DNA of 64,000 nt. Origin: DAITAZ01 sp036824045. GTDB lineage: Bacteria > Pseudomonadota > Gammaproteobacteria > Burkholderiales > Rhodocyclaceae. The notes beneath the pieces are model-generated. The model saw only the letters and a program-made list of their open reading frames with translations. It did not search any database and had not been told where the DNA came from. Every line of letters begins with the position of its first letter. The stretch's first letter is position 1. Below, one piece after another: positions 17,315 to 26,074 of this stretch. Made by a program: the position numbers and the translations under genes. Location: positions 14,512-78,511 of the forward strand of contig DAITAZ010000016.1 in NCBI GenBank assembly GCA_036824045.1. The letters are read 5' to 3'.

Positions 17315-17743
17315 GTCCCCCTCGGCTCGCAGGGAGAGTGCGCTGGGCGGATCGGCGACAAGCCATGCATGCGGGAGTACAAATATTGTGCCTCCGGGTG
17401 AGCCCGCCAAGCAGAGCGGGGGCGGAGGCGTCGCAGATGCTCGAGGCAGGTGCTGGTCTACCTGACCATCGAGTAATTGGAACATCGACGCAGGATGATT
17501 GCTCCGGGTGAAGGTCAGCCCGCGTCCGGAGCGACGGCTGCCGATGACTGCCTGTCGGTGAGACCGGCTCCGGCGCACTCTCCCAGCGAGCCATTTTCCG
17601 TTGCACCGCTGCCCGTGTGGGGCGGCAATGGCACGCTGCCGCCGCCCTGGCGGCGGCGGGGATCCGATTACTACCGAAGGGCTGACTCGTTTGTCGGCTC
17701 GGGCGACGGCGCAGACTGATCCCCTCTGCGTCGTCTTTTTTTT
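17315..17743 (+). ncRNA. Candidate sigma-54-dependent structured small RNA
   Basis: About 430 nt run from the sigma-54 promoter to a textbook terminator with no convincing protein gene; the short open frames here have no ribosome site or recognisable product. The strand folds locally. Hairpin A (17390-17429) pairs GCCTCCG/CGGAGGC outside CCCGC/GCGGG. Hairpin B (17501-17532) pairs GCTCCGG/CCGGAGC. Hairpin C (17638-17657) has a 9-bp GC stem. Hairpins A and B both begin with CTCCGGGTGA followed by GCCCGC. It does not show tmRNA, RNase P, 6S or SRP RNA signatures. In enterobacteria GlrR drives the GlmY small RNA from a sigma-54 promoter beside the same operon, so a functional analogue is possible. 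Start and end are predictions. Confidence 0.55.
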
Positions 17744-19230
17744 GCCCCCTTGCCGCCTTCTCCAGCCAGCAACAGTGTCTGATACAGCGCCAAGTACTGG
17801 CGTGCGGAAGTCCGCCAGCCGAAGTCGAGCTTCATTCCGTTGAGCTGCATCTCGCGCCAGAGCGCTCGGTTGCGCCAGACGCCCAAGGCGCGACGAAGGG
17901 CGCCGAGCAGCGCTTCCGACGTGGCGTCGCGGAAGCTGAACCCGTTAGCATCGCCCGCTTCGGCCGCGCCAGCGGGGAGGTTGCGAACCGTGTCGGCCAG
18001 ACCTCCGGTGGCACGCACCAGCGGCAAGGTACCGTAGCGCAGGCTGTACATCTGGTTGAGCCCGCAGGGCTCGAAGCGCGAGGGCATGGCAAAGATGTCG
18101 GCCCCGGCCTCGATCTGGTGGGCCAGGGCTTCGTCGTAGCCGATGTACACGCCGACCCGTCCCGGGTGGCGGTTGGCCAGGTCGCGGAAAGCGTCCTGCA
18201 GCCAGGGGTCGCCGGTTCCCAGCACTGCGAACTGGGCGCCTTCGCCTACCACCGTGTCGGCTACTGCCAGCAGGAGGTCCAGCCCTTTTTGATGGGTGAG
18301 GCGGCTGACGCAGCCCACCAGGGGGGATGACGGCTCGGGCATCAGTTCGAACTTCTGCTGCAGCGCCAGCTTGTTTTCGGCCTTCAGGTCCAGCGAGCGG
18401 GCGTTGTACTTGCGCGCAAGCAGGGGGTCCCGTGCCGGGTCCCACACCTTTTTGTCGATGCCGTTGAGAATGCCGGTAAGGTCATTGGCGCGAAAGCGCA
18501 ACAGGCCGTCCAGGCCGTACCCCAACTCGTGGCTTTGCACTTCCCGGGCGTAGGTGGGGCTCACCGTGGTCAGTTGCTCGGAAAGTTGCAGCCCGGCCTT
18601 GAGGTAGGAAATGTTGCCGAAGTACTCCACCCCATCCCAGGCAAAGGCGTGGTTGGGCAGGGCAATGGCGCCCAGGATGTCGGGCGCGAATACGCCCTGG
18701 TAGGCCAGGTTGTGGATGGTCATCACCGTCGGCGCGCCGTTGCCGCCCAGCAGGTAGCGGCGGTAGGCGGGCGCGAGGCCGGTCTGCCAGTCGTTGCAGT
18801 GCAGAACCTGGGGCGGGTGTTCCAGCGGCCCGGCATCGCTGGCCAGCCAGGCCGCCGCATAGGAGAGCAGGGCGAAGCGCTGGGCGTTGTCGGGCCAGTC
18901 TGCGCCGCTGGCATCCTGGTAAGGGCCACCGGGGCGTGTGAAGTAGGGCGAGCAATGCAGGAGGTACATGCGCACGCCGTCCTCCCGCTCCACCATCCAG
19001 ATGTCGCCGCTGTGCAAATTGCCGCCCGGGCTGGGCATGTGGGCGACGAAGGTCTGGTTGGGATAGGCGCGGATGATCGCGGGGTAGGCCGGGACCAGCA
19101 CGCTCACCTCCATGCCCATTTGGGCCAGGGCAGGCGGGAGGGCGCCGGCGACGTCGCCAAGCCCTCCGGTCTTGACCCAGGGGGCGATTTCGGCAGTAGC
19201 AAAGAGGATGCGCAGAGAGTCGTTTTTCAC
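17671..19230 (-). CDS. glgA: Glycogen synthase (ADP-glucose)
   Basis: GT5 enzyme that extends alpha-1,4-glucan from ADP-glucose. The 519-aa protein begins MKNDSLRILFATAEIAPWVKTGGLGDVAGALP, with the KTGGL ADP-glucose motif. It has the C-terminal EPCGLNQMYSLRYGTLP motif typical of GlgA. After the normal end near LYQTLLLAG comes a basic tail (KKRRRRG followed by a Ser/Pro stretch) that is unusual; it is encoded by the complement of the terminator at 17705-17743. Last gene of the minus-strand GH57-glgP-pgi-glgA run, 64 nt after pgi. Confidence 0.96.
   Translation of the reverse strand: MKNDSLRILFATAEIAPWVKTGGLGDVAGALPPALAQMGMEVSVLVPAYPAIIRAYPNQTFVAHMPSPGGNLHSGDIWMVEREDGVRMYLLHCSPYFTRPGGPYQDASGADWPDNAQRFALLSYAAAWLASDAGPLEHPPQVLHCNDWQTGLAPAYRRYLLGGNGAPTVMTIHNLAYQGVFAPDILGAIALPNHAFAWDGVEYFGNISYLKAGLQLSEQLTTVSPTYAREVQSHELGYGLDGLLRFRANDLTGILNGIDKKVWDPARDPLLARKYNARSLDLKAENKLALQQKFELMPEPSSPLVGCVSRLTHQKGLDLLLAVADTVVGEGAQFAVLGTGDPWLQDAFRDLANRHPGRVGVYIGYDEALAHQIEAGADIFAMPSRFEPCGLNQMYSLRYGTLPLVRATGGLADTVRNLPAGAAEAGDANGFSFRDATSEALLGALRRALGVWRNRALWREMQLNGMKLDFGWRTSARQYLALYQTLLLAGEGGKGAKKRRRRGDQSAPSPEPTNESALR
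17705..17743 (+). terminator. Strong Rho-independent terminator of the candidate small RNA
   Basis: An 11-bp stem with one G-U pair (17705-17715 with 17725-17735), a 9-nt loop and an uninterrupted run of eight T (17736-17743). It lies inside the 3' end of the convergent glgA gene, so its sequence also encodes the end of GlgA on the other strand. Confidence 0.88.
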
Positions 19231-19294
19231 GATGGGGGTGGTGTATCAGGGTTGAGCGAGCGGCCCCGCGGGTCGCGGGGCCTCCGAGCCGGGG

Positions 19295-20956
19295 CTAGTG
19301 GCCCTGGCGCATCTTGTGGATCCGGGCGAGCAGGCCGGCTGTGGAGCAATCTCCCGCGCCGTCTGCGGTGCCACGTTCCAGCAGCGGCAGGAGGCCGGCG
19401 GCAAGTTGCTTGCCGTATTCCACGCCCCACTGGTCAAAGGGGTTCAGGCCCCAGATCACGCCCTGCACAAAGACCTTGTGCTCGTACAGGGCCACCAGCC
19501 GTCCGAGCTGGCGGGGGTCCAGTTGGGGAAGCAGCAGGGTGCTGCTGGGCTGATTGCCCGGGAAGACCTTGTGCGGCAGCAGCAGCGCAAGGGTGGCGGC
19601 ATCCAGGCCGGCCGCCTGCATCTCGGCGCGGGCTTCGTCTGCGGTCTTGCCCTTCATCATGGCCGCGCTTTGCGCCAGACAGTTGGCGAGCAACTTGTCG
19701 TGATGGCCGGGGACCGGAAAGTCGGGCCGGGCGCTGGCGATGAAATCGCACGGGATCAAGGCGCCGCCCTGGTGCAACAACTGGTGGAAGGAATGCTGGC
19801 CATTGGTGCCGGCTTCGCCCCACAGCACCGGGCAGGTGGGGGCGCCAACGGGGGCGCCATCCCGGTCGATGGCTTTGCCGTTGCTCTCCATTTCAAGCTG
19901 TTGCAGATAGGCGGGGAGCAGGCTCAAGGATTGGCTGTAGGGCAGCACCGCCAGGCTTGCCGCGCCGAGGAAGTCCGTGTTCCAGATCCCCAGCAGGGCC
20001 ATCAGTACCGGCATGTTGGCCTCCAGCGGCGCCGTGCGGAAATGCTCGTCCATGGCGTGGGCGCCGGCCAGCAGCGCGCCAAAACCTTCCGCTCCCAGGG
20101 CCAGCATGACCGGCAGGCCGACCGCCGACCACATGGAGTAGCGTCCGCCCACCCAGTCCCAGAAACCGAAGACATTGGCGGGATCAATGCCGAACTGCCC
20201 GGTGGCCGCCAGATTGGTGGACACCGCCACGAAATGGCGGGCCAGCATGGCTTCGTCGTGCCCGGCCGCGCGGGCGGCAGCAAGCACCCAGGCACGGGCC
20301 GTCTGGGCATTGGCCAGGGTTTCCTGCGTGGTAAAGGTCTTGCTGGCGACAATGAACAGGGTGCGAGCCGGGTCACAGCGCTTGAGGGTGGCTGCGATGT
20401 GGGCGCCATCCACGTTGGATACGAAATGGAATTCCAGCTCGGGGTGCCCATGGGCCTGCAGCGCCTGCACGGCCATCTTGGGCCCCAGATCGGAGCCGCC
20501 GATGCCGATGTTCACGATGTGCCGCACCGGTGAGCCGTTCATCCCCAGCCACTGGCCGCTGCGGACGCGTTCGCAGAAAGCGCCCATGCGCCGGAGCACG
20601 TCGTGCACCTCCGGCAACACGTCTTTCCCTGCGGCGAGAATCGGTTCCGGGCCTGGGGCACGCAGCGCCGTGTGCAGCACGGCCCGTCCTTCGGTGTGGT
20701 TGATGGCTTCGCCACCGAACATGCGGGCCCGCCAGCCTTCCACATCCCGGGCTCGGGCCAGGTCGAACAGCCGCGGGAGTGTGTCGGGGACGATCCTTTG
20801 CTTGGAGTAATCGAAGAGCAGGCCATCCACTTCGAGGCTGAAGCGGGCAAAGCGCCCGGGGTCGGCCTCGAACAATTGGCGCAGATGGGTGGGAGCGAGT
20901 TCGCTGGCGTGGGCCTGAAGCGCCTGCCAGGCAGGGAGGGCGGTGAGCGGGTTCAT
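19295..20956 (-). CDS. pgi: Glucose-6-phosphate isomerase
   Basis: Interconverts glucose-6-phosphate and fructose-6-phosphate, linking glycolysis or gluconeogenesis to glycogen. The 553-aa protein has NIGIGGSDLGPKM (phosphosugar binding), PROSITE-type signature 1 in FWDWVGGRYSMWSAVGL with the catalytic Glu/Arg region nearby, and the catalytic His in GTNGQHSFHQLLHQG. Length is normal (about 550). It lies between glgP and glgA with gaps of 54 and 64 nt, so it is probably co-transcribed with them. Confidence 0.97.
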   Translation of the reverse strand: MNPLTALPAWQALQAHASELAPTHLRQLFEADPGRFARFSLEVDGLLFDYSKQRIVPDTLPRLFDLARARDVEGWRARMFGGEAINHTEGRAVLHTALRAPGPEPILAAGKDVLPEVHDVLRRMGAFCERVRSGQWLGMNGSPVRHIVNIGIGGSDLGPKMAVQALQAHGHPELEFHFVSNVDGAHIAATLKRCDPARTLFIVASKTFTTQETLANAQTARAWVLAAARAAGHDEAMLARHFVAVSTNLAATGQFGIDPANVFGFWDWVGGRYSMWSAVGLPVMLALGAEGFGALLAGAHAMDEHFRTAPLEANMPVLMALLGIWNTDFLGAASLAVLPYSQSLSLLPAYLQQLEMESNGKAIDRDGAPVGAPTCPVLWGEAGTNGQHSFHQLLHQGGALIPCDFIASARPDFPVPGHHDKLLANCLAQSAAMMKGKTADEARAEMQAAGLDAATLALLLPHKVFPGNQPSSTLLLPQLDPRQLGRLVALYEHKVFVQGVIWGLNPFDQWGVEYGKQLAAGLLPLLERGTADGAGDCSTAGLLARIHKMRQGH

Positions 20957-21010
20957 GGCAGCAGGGCAGCACGGGCGCCGGGCAGCAGGACGCCGCCCGG
21001 CGGGAAAGGG

Positions 21011-23563
21011 TTAGAGCCAGACCATCATGCCCATCTCGAAGGGATGGGTGAGAAGGCCGTGGTGCGGGAACACCCGGAACTGGTACTCGATCTTGCCGCA
21101 CACATCGGGCGTCAGTTCCAGCCGGTAGAGGTGCTCGCCGTGCTCGGTGCGTCCGGTGTGCTCCAGCGTGTAGCGCCGGCTGCGGCGGGGTCTGTCATCG
21201 GCGGGACGGCCAAACAGGCATTCCACCACCACGTCCTCGGGGGAGAGGCCGTTGAGCTGGGCCGCAAGTTCGAGCACCACAGGGCTGCCGAAGGGGATGC
21301 GCCGCTGCTGGGCGTCCAGCCGGCGCAGGCGCACACCCGACCAGCTCGTGCGTACCCGGGACTTCCACGCGGCCAGTTCCCGTGCGCCGGCAAACCCGTC
21401 GGCCCGGAAGCGATGCCATTGTTCGGTTGCCGGCATGTAGAACTTGTTCATGTACTCGCCCACCATGCGGGCGGTGTTGAACTTGGGCAGCAGTGTCGAG
21501 ATGGCCCGTTTGGACATGCCGATCCAGCCCGGCGAATAGCCCATGGGGCCCCGGTCGTAGTAGAGCGGCACCACGGCTTTCTCCAGCAGCTCGTAGAGCG
21601 AGCGGGCATCCTCGTCGTCCCGCCGGGCCGGGTCCAGGGCGTTGGAAGCCGGTTTGACGGTCCAGCCGTTGCGCCCGTCGTAGCCCTCGCCCCACCAGCC
21701 GTCGGCCACCGAGAGGTTGAGCACGCCGTTGAACGCAGCCTTCATGCCCGAGGTGCCGGAGGCTTCCAGCGGGTAGATGGGGTTGTTCAACCACACGTCC
21801 ACCCCCGCCACCAGGCGGCGGGCCAGACGCAGGTCATAGCCTTCGATCAGCAGCACATGGCCTTCGAACTCGGGCATGCGCGAAACCTCCGCGATGCGGC
21901 GGATCAGTTCCTGCCCGGGCTGGTCGGCGGGGTGGGCCTTGCCGGCGAAGATGAAGAGCACCGGGTGCTTGCTGTCGGAGACGATGCGGCGCAGCCAGTC
22001 CAGGTTGTGGAAGAGCAGGGTGGCGCGCTTGTAGGTGGCGAAGCGGCGGGCGAAGCCGATGGTCAGCACATGCGGGTTGGCCGGGTCAGCCAGGCGCAGG
22101 ATGCGGTCCAGGTGGGCTTCCGAACCCTGGTTGCGCAAGTGCTGCTCGGTCAGGCGTTCGCGCACCATCTGCAGCATCTGCGCCTTGAGGGACTGACGGA
22201 TGCTCCAGAAGGTCTGGTCCGGGATGGTCTGCACGCCCGCCCAGCAGGCTTCGTCCGTCAGGCGCTGGCTCCAGCCGTGGCCCAGGTATTTTTCAAAGGT
22301 TTCGTTCCAGTCCCGTGCCAGGAAGGTGGGTTGATGGACGCCGTTGGTGACGTAATCCACCGGGTTGTCCGCCGGTTCGATCTCCGGCCACAGATGGCTG
22401 AGGATGTCGGACGAGACATCGCCGTGGATCTGGGAAACCCCATTGTGGAAGCGCGACCCGCGCACCGCCAGGGCGGTCATGTTGAACTCGGGGTTGTTGT
22501 GGGTACGGCCCAGGCCCAGCAGGGTGCCCATGTCCACCTTCATCTCGCCGCACCAGGACTCGAAGTAGCGCTGGATCATCTCCATCGAGAAATGGTCATG
22601 GCCGGCGGGCACGGCGGTGTGGGTGGTGAACACGGTGTTGGCGGCCACGGCCTCCAGGGCACCGGCGAACTCCAGCCCCTCGCCACTGGTCAGGGCGCGG
22701 ATGCGCTCCAGCACCAGGAAGGCGGCGTGCCCTTCATTGATGTGCCAGACGGTGGGCTTGATGCCCATGAAGGCGAGCGCCCGGGCGCCGCCCACACCCA
22801 GCAGGATCTCCTGCTCGATGCGGGTGTTGCGGTCGCCGCCATAGAGGCGGTGGGCGATGTCCTGGTCGGCAGGCGAGTTCTCGGGCAGGGAACTGTCCAG
22901 CAGTACCAGGCGCACGTGGCCGATGCGCACCTCCCACACTTTCAGATGCACGGTCCGGCCGGGGAGCTGCACGGAGAAGCGCAGCGCTTCGCCGCTCTCG
23001 TCCAGGACGGGGGTGATGGGCAGGTCATCGAAGTCGGAATCGGTGTAGAGCGCGTGCTGGCGGCCTTCCCCGTCGATGGACTGGAAGAAGTAGCCTTGCC
23101 GGTAGAGCAGGCCCACGCCCACGAACGGCAGGCGCATGTCGCTGGCGGCCTTGCAGTGGTCACCGGCCAGGATGCCCAGGCCGCCCGAATAGATGGGCAG
23201 GCTCTCGTGGAAACCGAATTCGGCGCAGAAGTATGCGACCAGATCATCCTTGCCCAGACGCTGGGCGCCGTTCTGGCGGCGCTTGTCCTGCATATAGGTG
23301 TCGTAGGCGGAGAGTACCCGGTTGTAGCTGCCGAGGAAGACGGGATCTTCGGCGGCGGCGTCCAGCCGGTACTGGTCTACGCGCTTCAGGAATGCCTTGG
23401 GGCTTTGGCTCACCGATTGCCACAGGGTCGGGTGCAGGCGGGTAAACAGCGTCCGGGTGGCGCTGTCCCAGCTGTACCACAGGTTGTTGGCCAGTTCGCT
23501 CAGCCGGCCGATACGGGCCGGAATCTGGGGATTGATTTCAAGCTGATAGGAGGTGCCGGGCAT
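21011..23563 (-). CDS. glgP: Alpha-glucan (glycogen) phosphorylase
   Basis: PLP enzyme releasing glucose-1-phosphate from alpha-1,4-glucan. The 850-aa product belongs to the GT35 subgroup that starts with a DUF3417-like region (LANNLWYSWDSATRTLFTRL). It has the PLP-lysine motif EASGTSGMKAAFNG near residue 600, in a form distinct from E. coli GlgP/MalP. The start MPGTSYQLE at 23563 is chosen by fit to the family; the frame stays open upstream but runs antisense to, and out of frame with, the GH57 gene. It follows that GH57 gene by 86 nt. Confidence 0.93.
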   Translation of the reverse strand: MPGTSYQLEINPQIPARIGRLSELANNLWYSWDSATRTLFTRLHPTLWQSVSQSPKAFLKRVDQYRLDAAAEDPVFLGSYNRVLSAYDTYMQDKRRQNGAQRLGKDDLVAYFCAEFGFHESLPIYSGGLGILAGDHCKAASDMRLPFVGVGLLYRQGYFFQSIDGEGRQHALYTDSDFDDLPITPVLDESGEALRFSVQLPGRTVHLKVWEVRIGHVRLVLLDSSLPENSPADQDIAHRLYGGDRNTRIEQEILLGVGGARALAFMGIKPTVWHINEGHAAFLVLERIRALTSGEGLEFAGALEAVAANTVFTTHTAVPAGHDHFSMEMIQRYFESWCGEMKVDMGTLLGLGRTHNNPEFNMTALAVRGSRFHNGVSQIHGDVSSDILSHLWPEIEPADNPVDYVTNGVHQPTFLARDWNETFEKYLGHGWSQRLTDEACWAGVQTIPDQTFWSIRQSLKAQMLQMVRERLTEQHLRNQGSEAHLDRILRLADPANPHVLTIGFARRFATYKRATLLFHNLDWLRRIVSDSKHPVLFIFAGKAHPADQPGQELIRRIAEVSRMPEFEGHVLLIEGYDLRLARRLVAGVDVWLNNPIYPLEASGTSGMKAAFNGVLNLSVADGWWGEGYDGRNGWTVKPASNALDPARRDDEDARSLYELLEKAVVPLYYDRGPMGYSPGWIGMSKRAISTLLPKFNTARMVGEYMNKFYMPATEQWHRFRADGFAGARELAAWKSRVRTSWSGVRLRRLDAQQRRIPFGSPVVLELAAQLNGLSPEDVVVECLFGRPADDRPRRSRRYTLEHTGRTEHGEHLYRLELTPDVCGKIEYQFRVFPHHGLLTHPFEMGMMVWL

Positions 23564-23649
23564 GATGAGCTTAGAGGTCGGAGATGAGGCTTGATTATCG
23601 CGGATTTCCCCGCGGGCGATTGTCTGGTTTAAGGCGGAAACTCCTGGAG

Positions 23650-25662
23650 TCACGCCCCGGTGCGGGGCGTGAGGCTCACGCTCAGACGGTCGTTGGTGGC
23701 GGTTGGCCGCCAGCGCAATTCGAGGACCACCGCCTGCATGATTTTCTCGAAGCCCGCCTCGGACAAGGAAACGGTGTGCAGGGGCGCCGCCTTGAGACTC
23801 ACCGGGGTGCTGGTCGTCAGCCGGATCGCACCGCCCAGCACTCCGTCCTGCAGATCCAGCTGACAAACGTCCTGCAGCACCAGGGTCTGGCCGAAACCGC
23901 CCGGGATGTGGCCGTCGGCCAGCACGAAACGGCCGGCGTAGCCGTCGCAACTGGGCATGGCCAGGTTGATCTGCACCACCAGTTCGCCTGGGCCGGGCTG
24001 GGCCTGGTAGCTGGCCTCCACCCCCTCGGCACCCAGGCGGAAGGTCTTGCTCACGCGTACGGGTGATTCGGCGGCAAAGCTCACGCCTTCGGCGCTGTCG
24101 CGCGTCAGTGTGTATTGGCTCACGGGGGTGTGGCTGCCGTCGTCGCCGGCCCACAGATCCAGGAACAGGTTGCGGGGGCGGGCATCCGGCACCAGATCGG
24201 CGTCCGCAATCGGGTGCTTGAAGCTGACCCGGTCGTGGGCCGAGGCGATGCCCGTACCGCTGTGGTTGGTTTGCCGCGCTTCGCGGATCTTGTCGTAGTA
24301 CTGCTCGTCACTGCGCCGCAGGGTGTCGGCGAAATTGTGGCGCAGCGGGTAGCTGTCCAGCTCGCACAACGCTGCATTGCCATCCAGACGGACGATCGCC
24401 TGTACCAGGCCGTTGCGCAGGGTGGCTTCGTCAAAGCCGTCCAGGTCCAGATCCTCGCGGGTGAAGGCGGGGCGCGGGGCAAGCGTGTCCAGCGCGCCTT
24501 CCAGCTCGACCAGGTTGTTGTAGATGGCACGCCGCAGGTGGGGCAGGTAAAGTCCGCCGAAGAGGCCGTGCCAGAAGGCATCGTTCGCCTGGGCGCGGTA
24601 CAGGCTGGCGGTCAGCTCGGCGCTGCGCTGCGCTTCCGGCAGGGCGGCCAGCCGGTTCGAAACGGACAGCATGCGTTTGTGCATCCAGTTGCTTTCCGGA
24701 TAGCGGCTGAAGAAGTTGCGCCAGATGCCGCCACGCACAAAGGCCTTGGTGGTGTCGAAGCGGCCCGCGTCCTGCTCCTGCTTCATCAGCCGGGCGAAGC
24801 TGCGGCCTGCGGGGGCCGGCAGCGTCCATTCGTTCATCTCGATGTAGGAGGCGGTGGGCAGATACACCACGCCGCGGGTGCGGTGCGCGGCCCGGAATCC
24901 GGCATACGTATCGGTGCGCAGCCGCGGCGAAGCGAGGACGCCTTCGATGAACTGGGTGAGCCAGCCCCGGTTGTACACCCACTCGTAGGTCTCGGGCCAG
25001 ATGCCGAACTTTTCAATGTCGTCGAAGTACACCGCCGCGGCCTGCCCTTGATCCGCCAGGCTTTCCAGATAGGCCACGGCTTCGTGGGCCGGCGAGAACG
25101 GCAGCCGGTAGCGGAGCTGTTCGGAAATGGGAAAGAGATCGACCTTGCGCCCGTCTTCCTCGGTCGTGAAGAAGCCGCCCAGTTCCTCGGGGCGGCGGCC
25201 GGTGCACAGAAAGTGGTAGTCATCCACCGCCACGTAACCGATGTTCGCGTCGCCCAAAGCCGGCACCACCGAGGACTCCCACACCCGTTCGGTGAGCCAG
25301 GCACCCACCGGACGCTGGCCCAGGCGGCGTTCGAGCTTGTCCGACAAGGCGTTGATCTGGCCGACCCGGTCCCGGTGGGGAATGCTGGCCAGGACGGGCT
25401 CGCAATCGCCGGCACCGACCATCTCCACCTGGCCCCGGGCCACCATCTCCTGCAGCAGGGCCATGTCCTGGGGATACTCGGCAATGAGCCAGTCCAGCAA
25501 CCAGCCCGAGAAATGGGCCGCGAAGCGGAAGTCCGGGTAACGGTGCAGGGTTTGGAGGAAGGGGCGGTAGCAACGCTCGTGGGCGTCGGCCATCACCTCG
25601 GGGAAGTTGCCGACGGGCTGGTGGGCGTGGACGCCGAGCAATAGAGCGGTCTGGCTGGACAT
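23650..25662 (-). CDS. GH57 4-alpha-glucanotransferase / amylase-like enzyme
   Basis: Retaining GH57 enzyme (670 aa) with DUF1925- and DUF1926-type C-terminal beta domains, the layout of Thermococcus-type 4-alpha-glucanotransferase. The N-terminal barrel starts LLLGVHAHQPVGNF (HxHQP motif). The expected nucleophile is Glu125 in AWLTERVWES and the acid/base is Asp214 in VYFDDIEKFGIWP, nearly the same numbering as the Thermococcus litoralis enzyme. It probably rearranges linear maltodextrins made during glycogen turnover, standing in for GH77 MalQ, which is not in the window. First gene of the GH57-glgP-pgi-glgA run. The internal ATG at 25662 is used because homology begins there. Confidence 0.88.
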   Translation of the reverse strand: MSSQTALLLGVHAHQPVGNFPEVMADAHERCYRPFLQTLHRYPDFRFAAHFSGWLLDWLIAEYPQDMALLQEMVARGQVEMVGAGDCEPVLASIPHRDRVGQINALSDKLERRLGQRPVGAWLTERVWESSVVPALGDANIGYVAVDDYHFLCTGRRPEELGGFFTTEEDGRKVDLFPISEQLRYRLPFSPAHEAVAYLESLADQGQAAAVYFDDIEKFGIWPETYEWVYNRGWLTQFIEGVLASPRLRTDTYAGFRAAHRTRGVVYLPTASYIEMNEWTLPAPAGRSFARLMKQEQDAGRFDTTKAFVRGGIWRNFFSRYPESNWMHKRMLSVSNRLAALPEAQRSAELTASLYRAQANDAFWHGLFGGLYLPHLRRAIYNNLVELEGALDTLAPRPAFTREDLDLDGFDEATLRNGLVQAIVRLDGNAALCELDSYPLRHNFADTLRRSDEQYYDKIREARQTNHSGTGIASAHDRVSFKHPIADADLVPDARPRNLFLDLWAGDDGSHTPVSQYTLTRDSAEGVSFAAESPVRVSKTFRLGAEGVEASYQAQPGPGELVVQINLAMPSCDGYAGRFVLADGHIPGGFGQTLVLQDVCQLDLQDGVLGGAIRLTTSTPVSLKAAPLHTVSLSEAGFEKIMQAVVLELRWRPTATNDRLSVSLTPRTGA

Positions 25663-26074
25663 GGATCTGGAGGTTCCTGTGACGTGGGGCACCGCCGCGC
25701 CGGTGGGCGCATGTGGGTCGGAGAGCTTATCGGAGCGTGTCCTGGTCGGATGGGGAGTGGTGCGGGCCGTTTGGCCGCTTACTTCCTGAGCGCCTTCATT
25801 GTTTGCTGGATCAAGTCCCCCGGGTCGGGGGCGGGAGGCCGGGCGGGGAATTCCGTCCTTCCCAGAGGGGGTATTGTCGTACCGTGCGGCACATGGACGC
25901 AATGGTGGCGGCCAACAGACGTGATGGATACCACAATCGCTTGCGCCAAATCGGGCGCGGTCGCCAATCAAGATGTAAATACTTGGCTTTTCATGGTTTG
26001 CGGCCCTGGCCGGCTTGGTTAGAGTCTTGCCCATCAAGGCCCGCCGGCTGGGCCGCCCCCGCGCGAACGATGAC
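25663..26074. other. Divergent intergenic region, no gene recognised
   Basis: These 412 bp separate the divergent glycogen run and the adaptor/SecA-like pair and must contain promoters for both. The plus-strand adaptor frame could begin at 26015, which would shorten the gap. I found no clear -35/-10 pair, sigma-54 site, riboswitch or terminator. Confidence 0.6.

Noticed and set aside
17272..17719. Short plus-strand open frames inside the proposed small RNA (about 80 codons each)
   Set aside because: They lack ribosome sites, have Arg/Pro/Gly-rich composition typical of chance frames in GC-rich DNA, and match no family I recognise; a structured RNA explains the promoter and terminator better. 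A small protein cannot be fully excluded.
17315..17743. Possibility that this region is tmRNA, RNase P RNA, 6S RNA or SRP RNA
   Set aside because: The T-loop GGTTCGA and tag codons of tmRNA, the conserved GAGGAAAGTCC and ACAGAA elements of RNase P RNA, the long 6S duplex and the SRP GGAA-loop are all absent.
25984..26001. TGGC...TTGC upstream of the adaptor gene as a sigma-54 promoter
   Set aside because: The GG and GC pairs are 13 nt apart instead of 10, which does not fit sigma-54.
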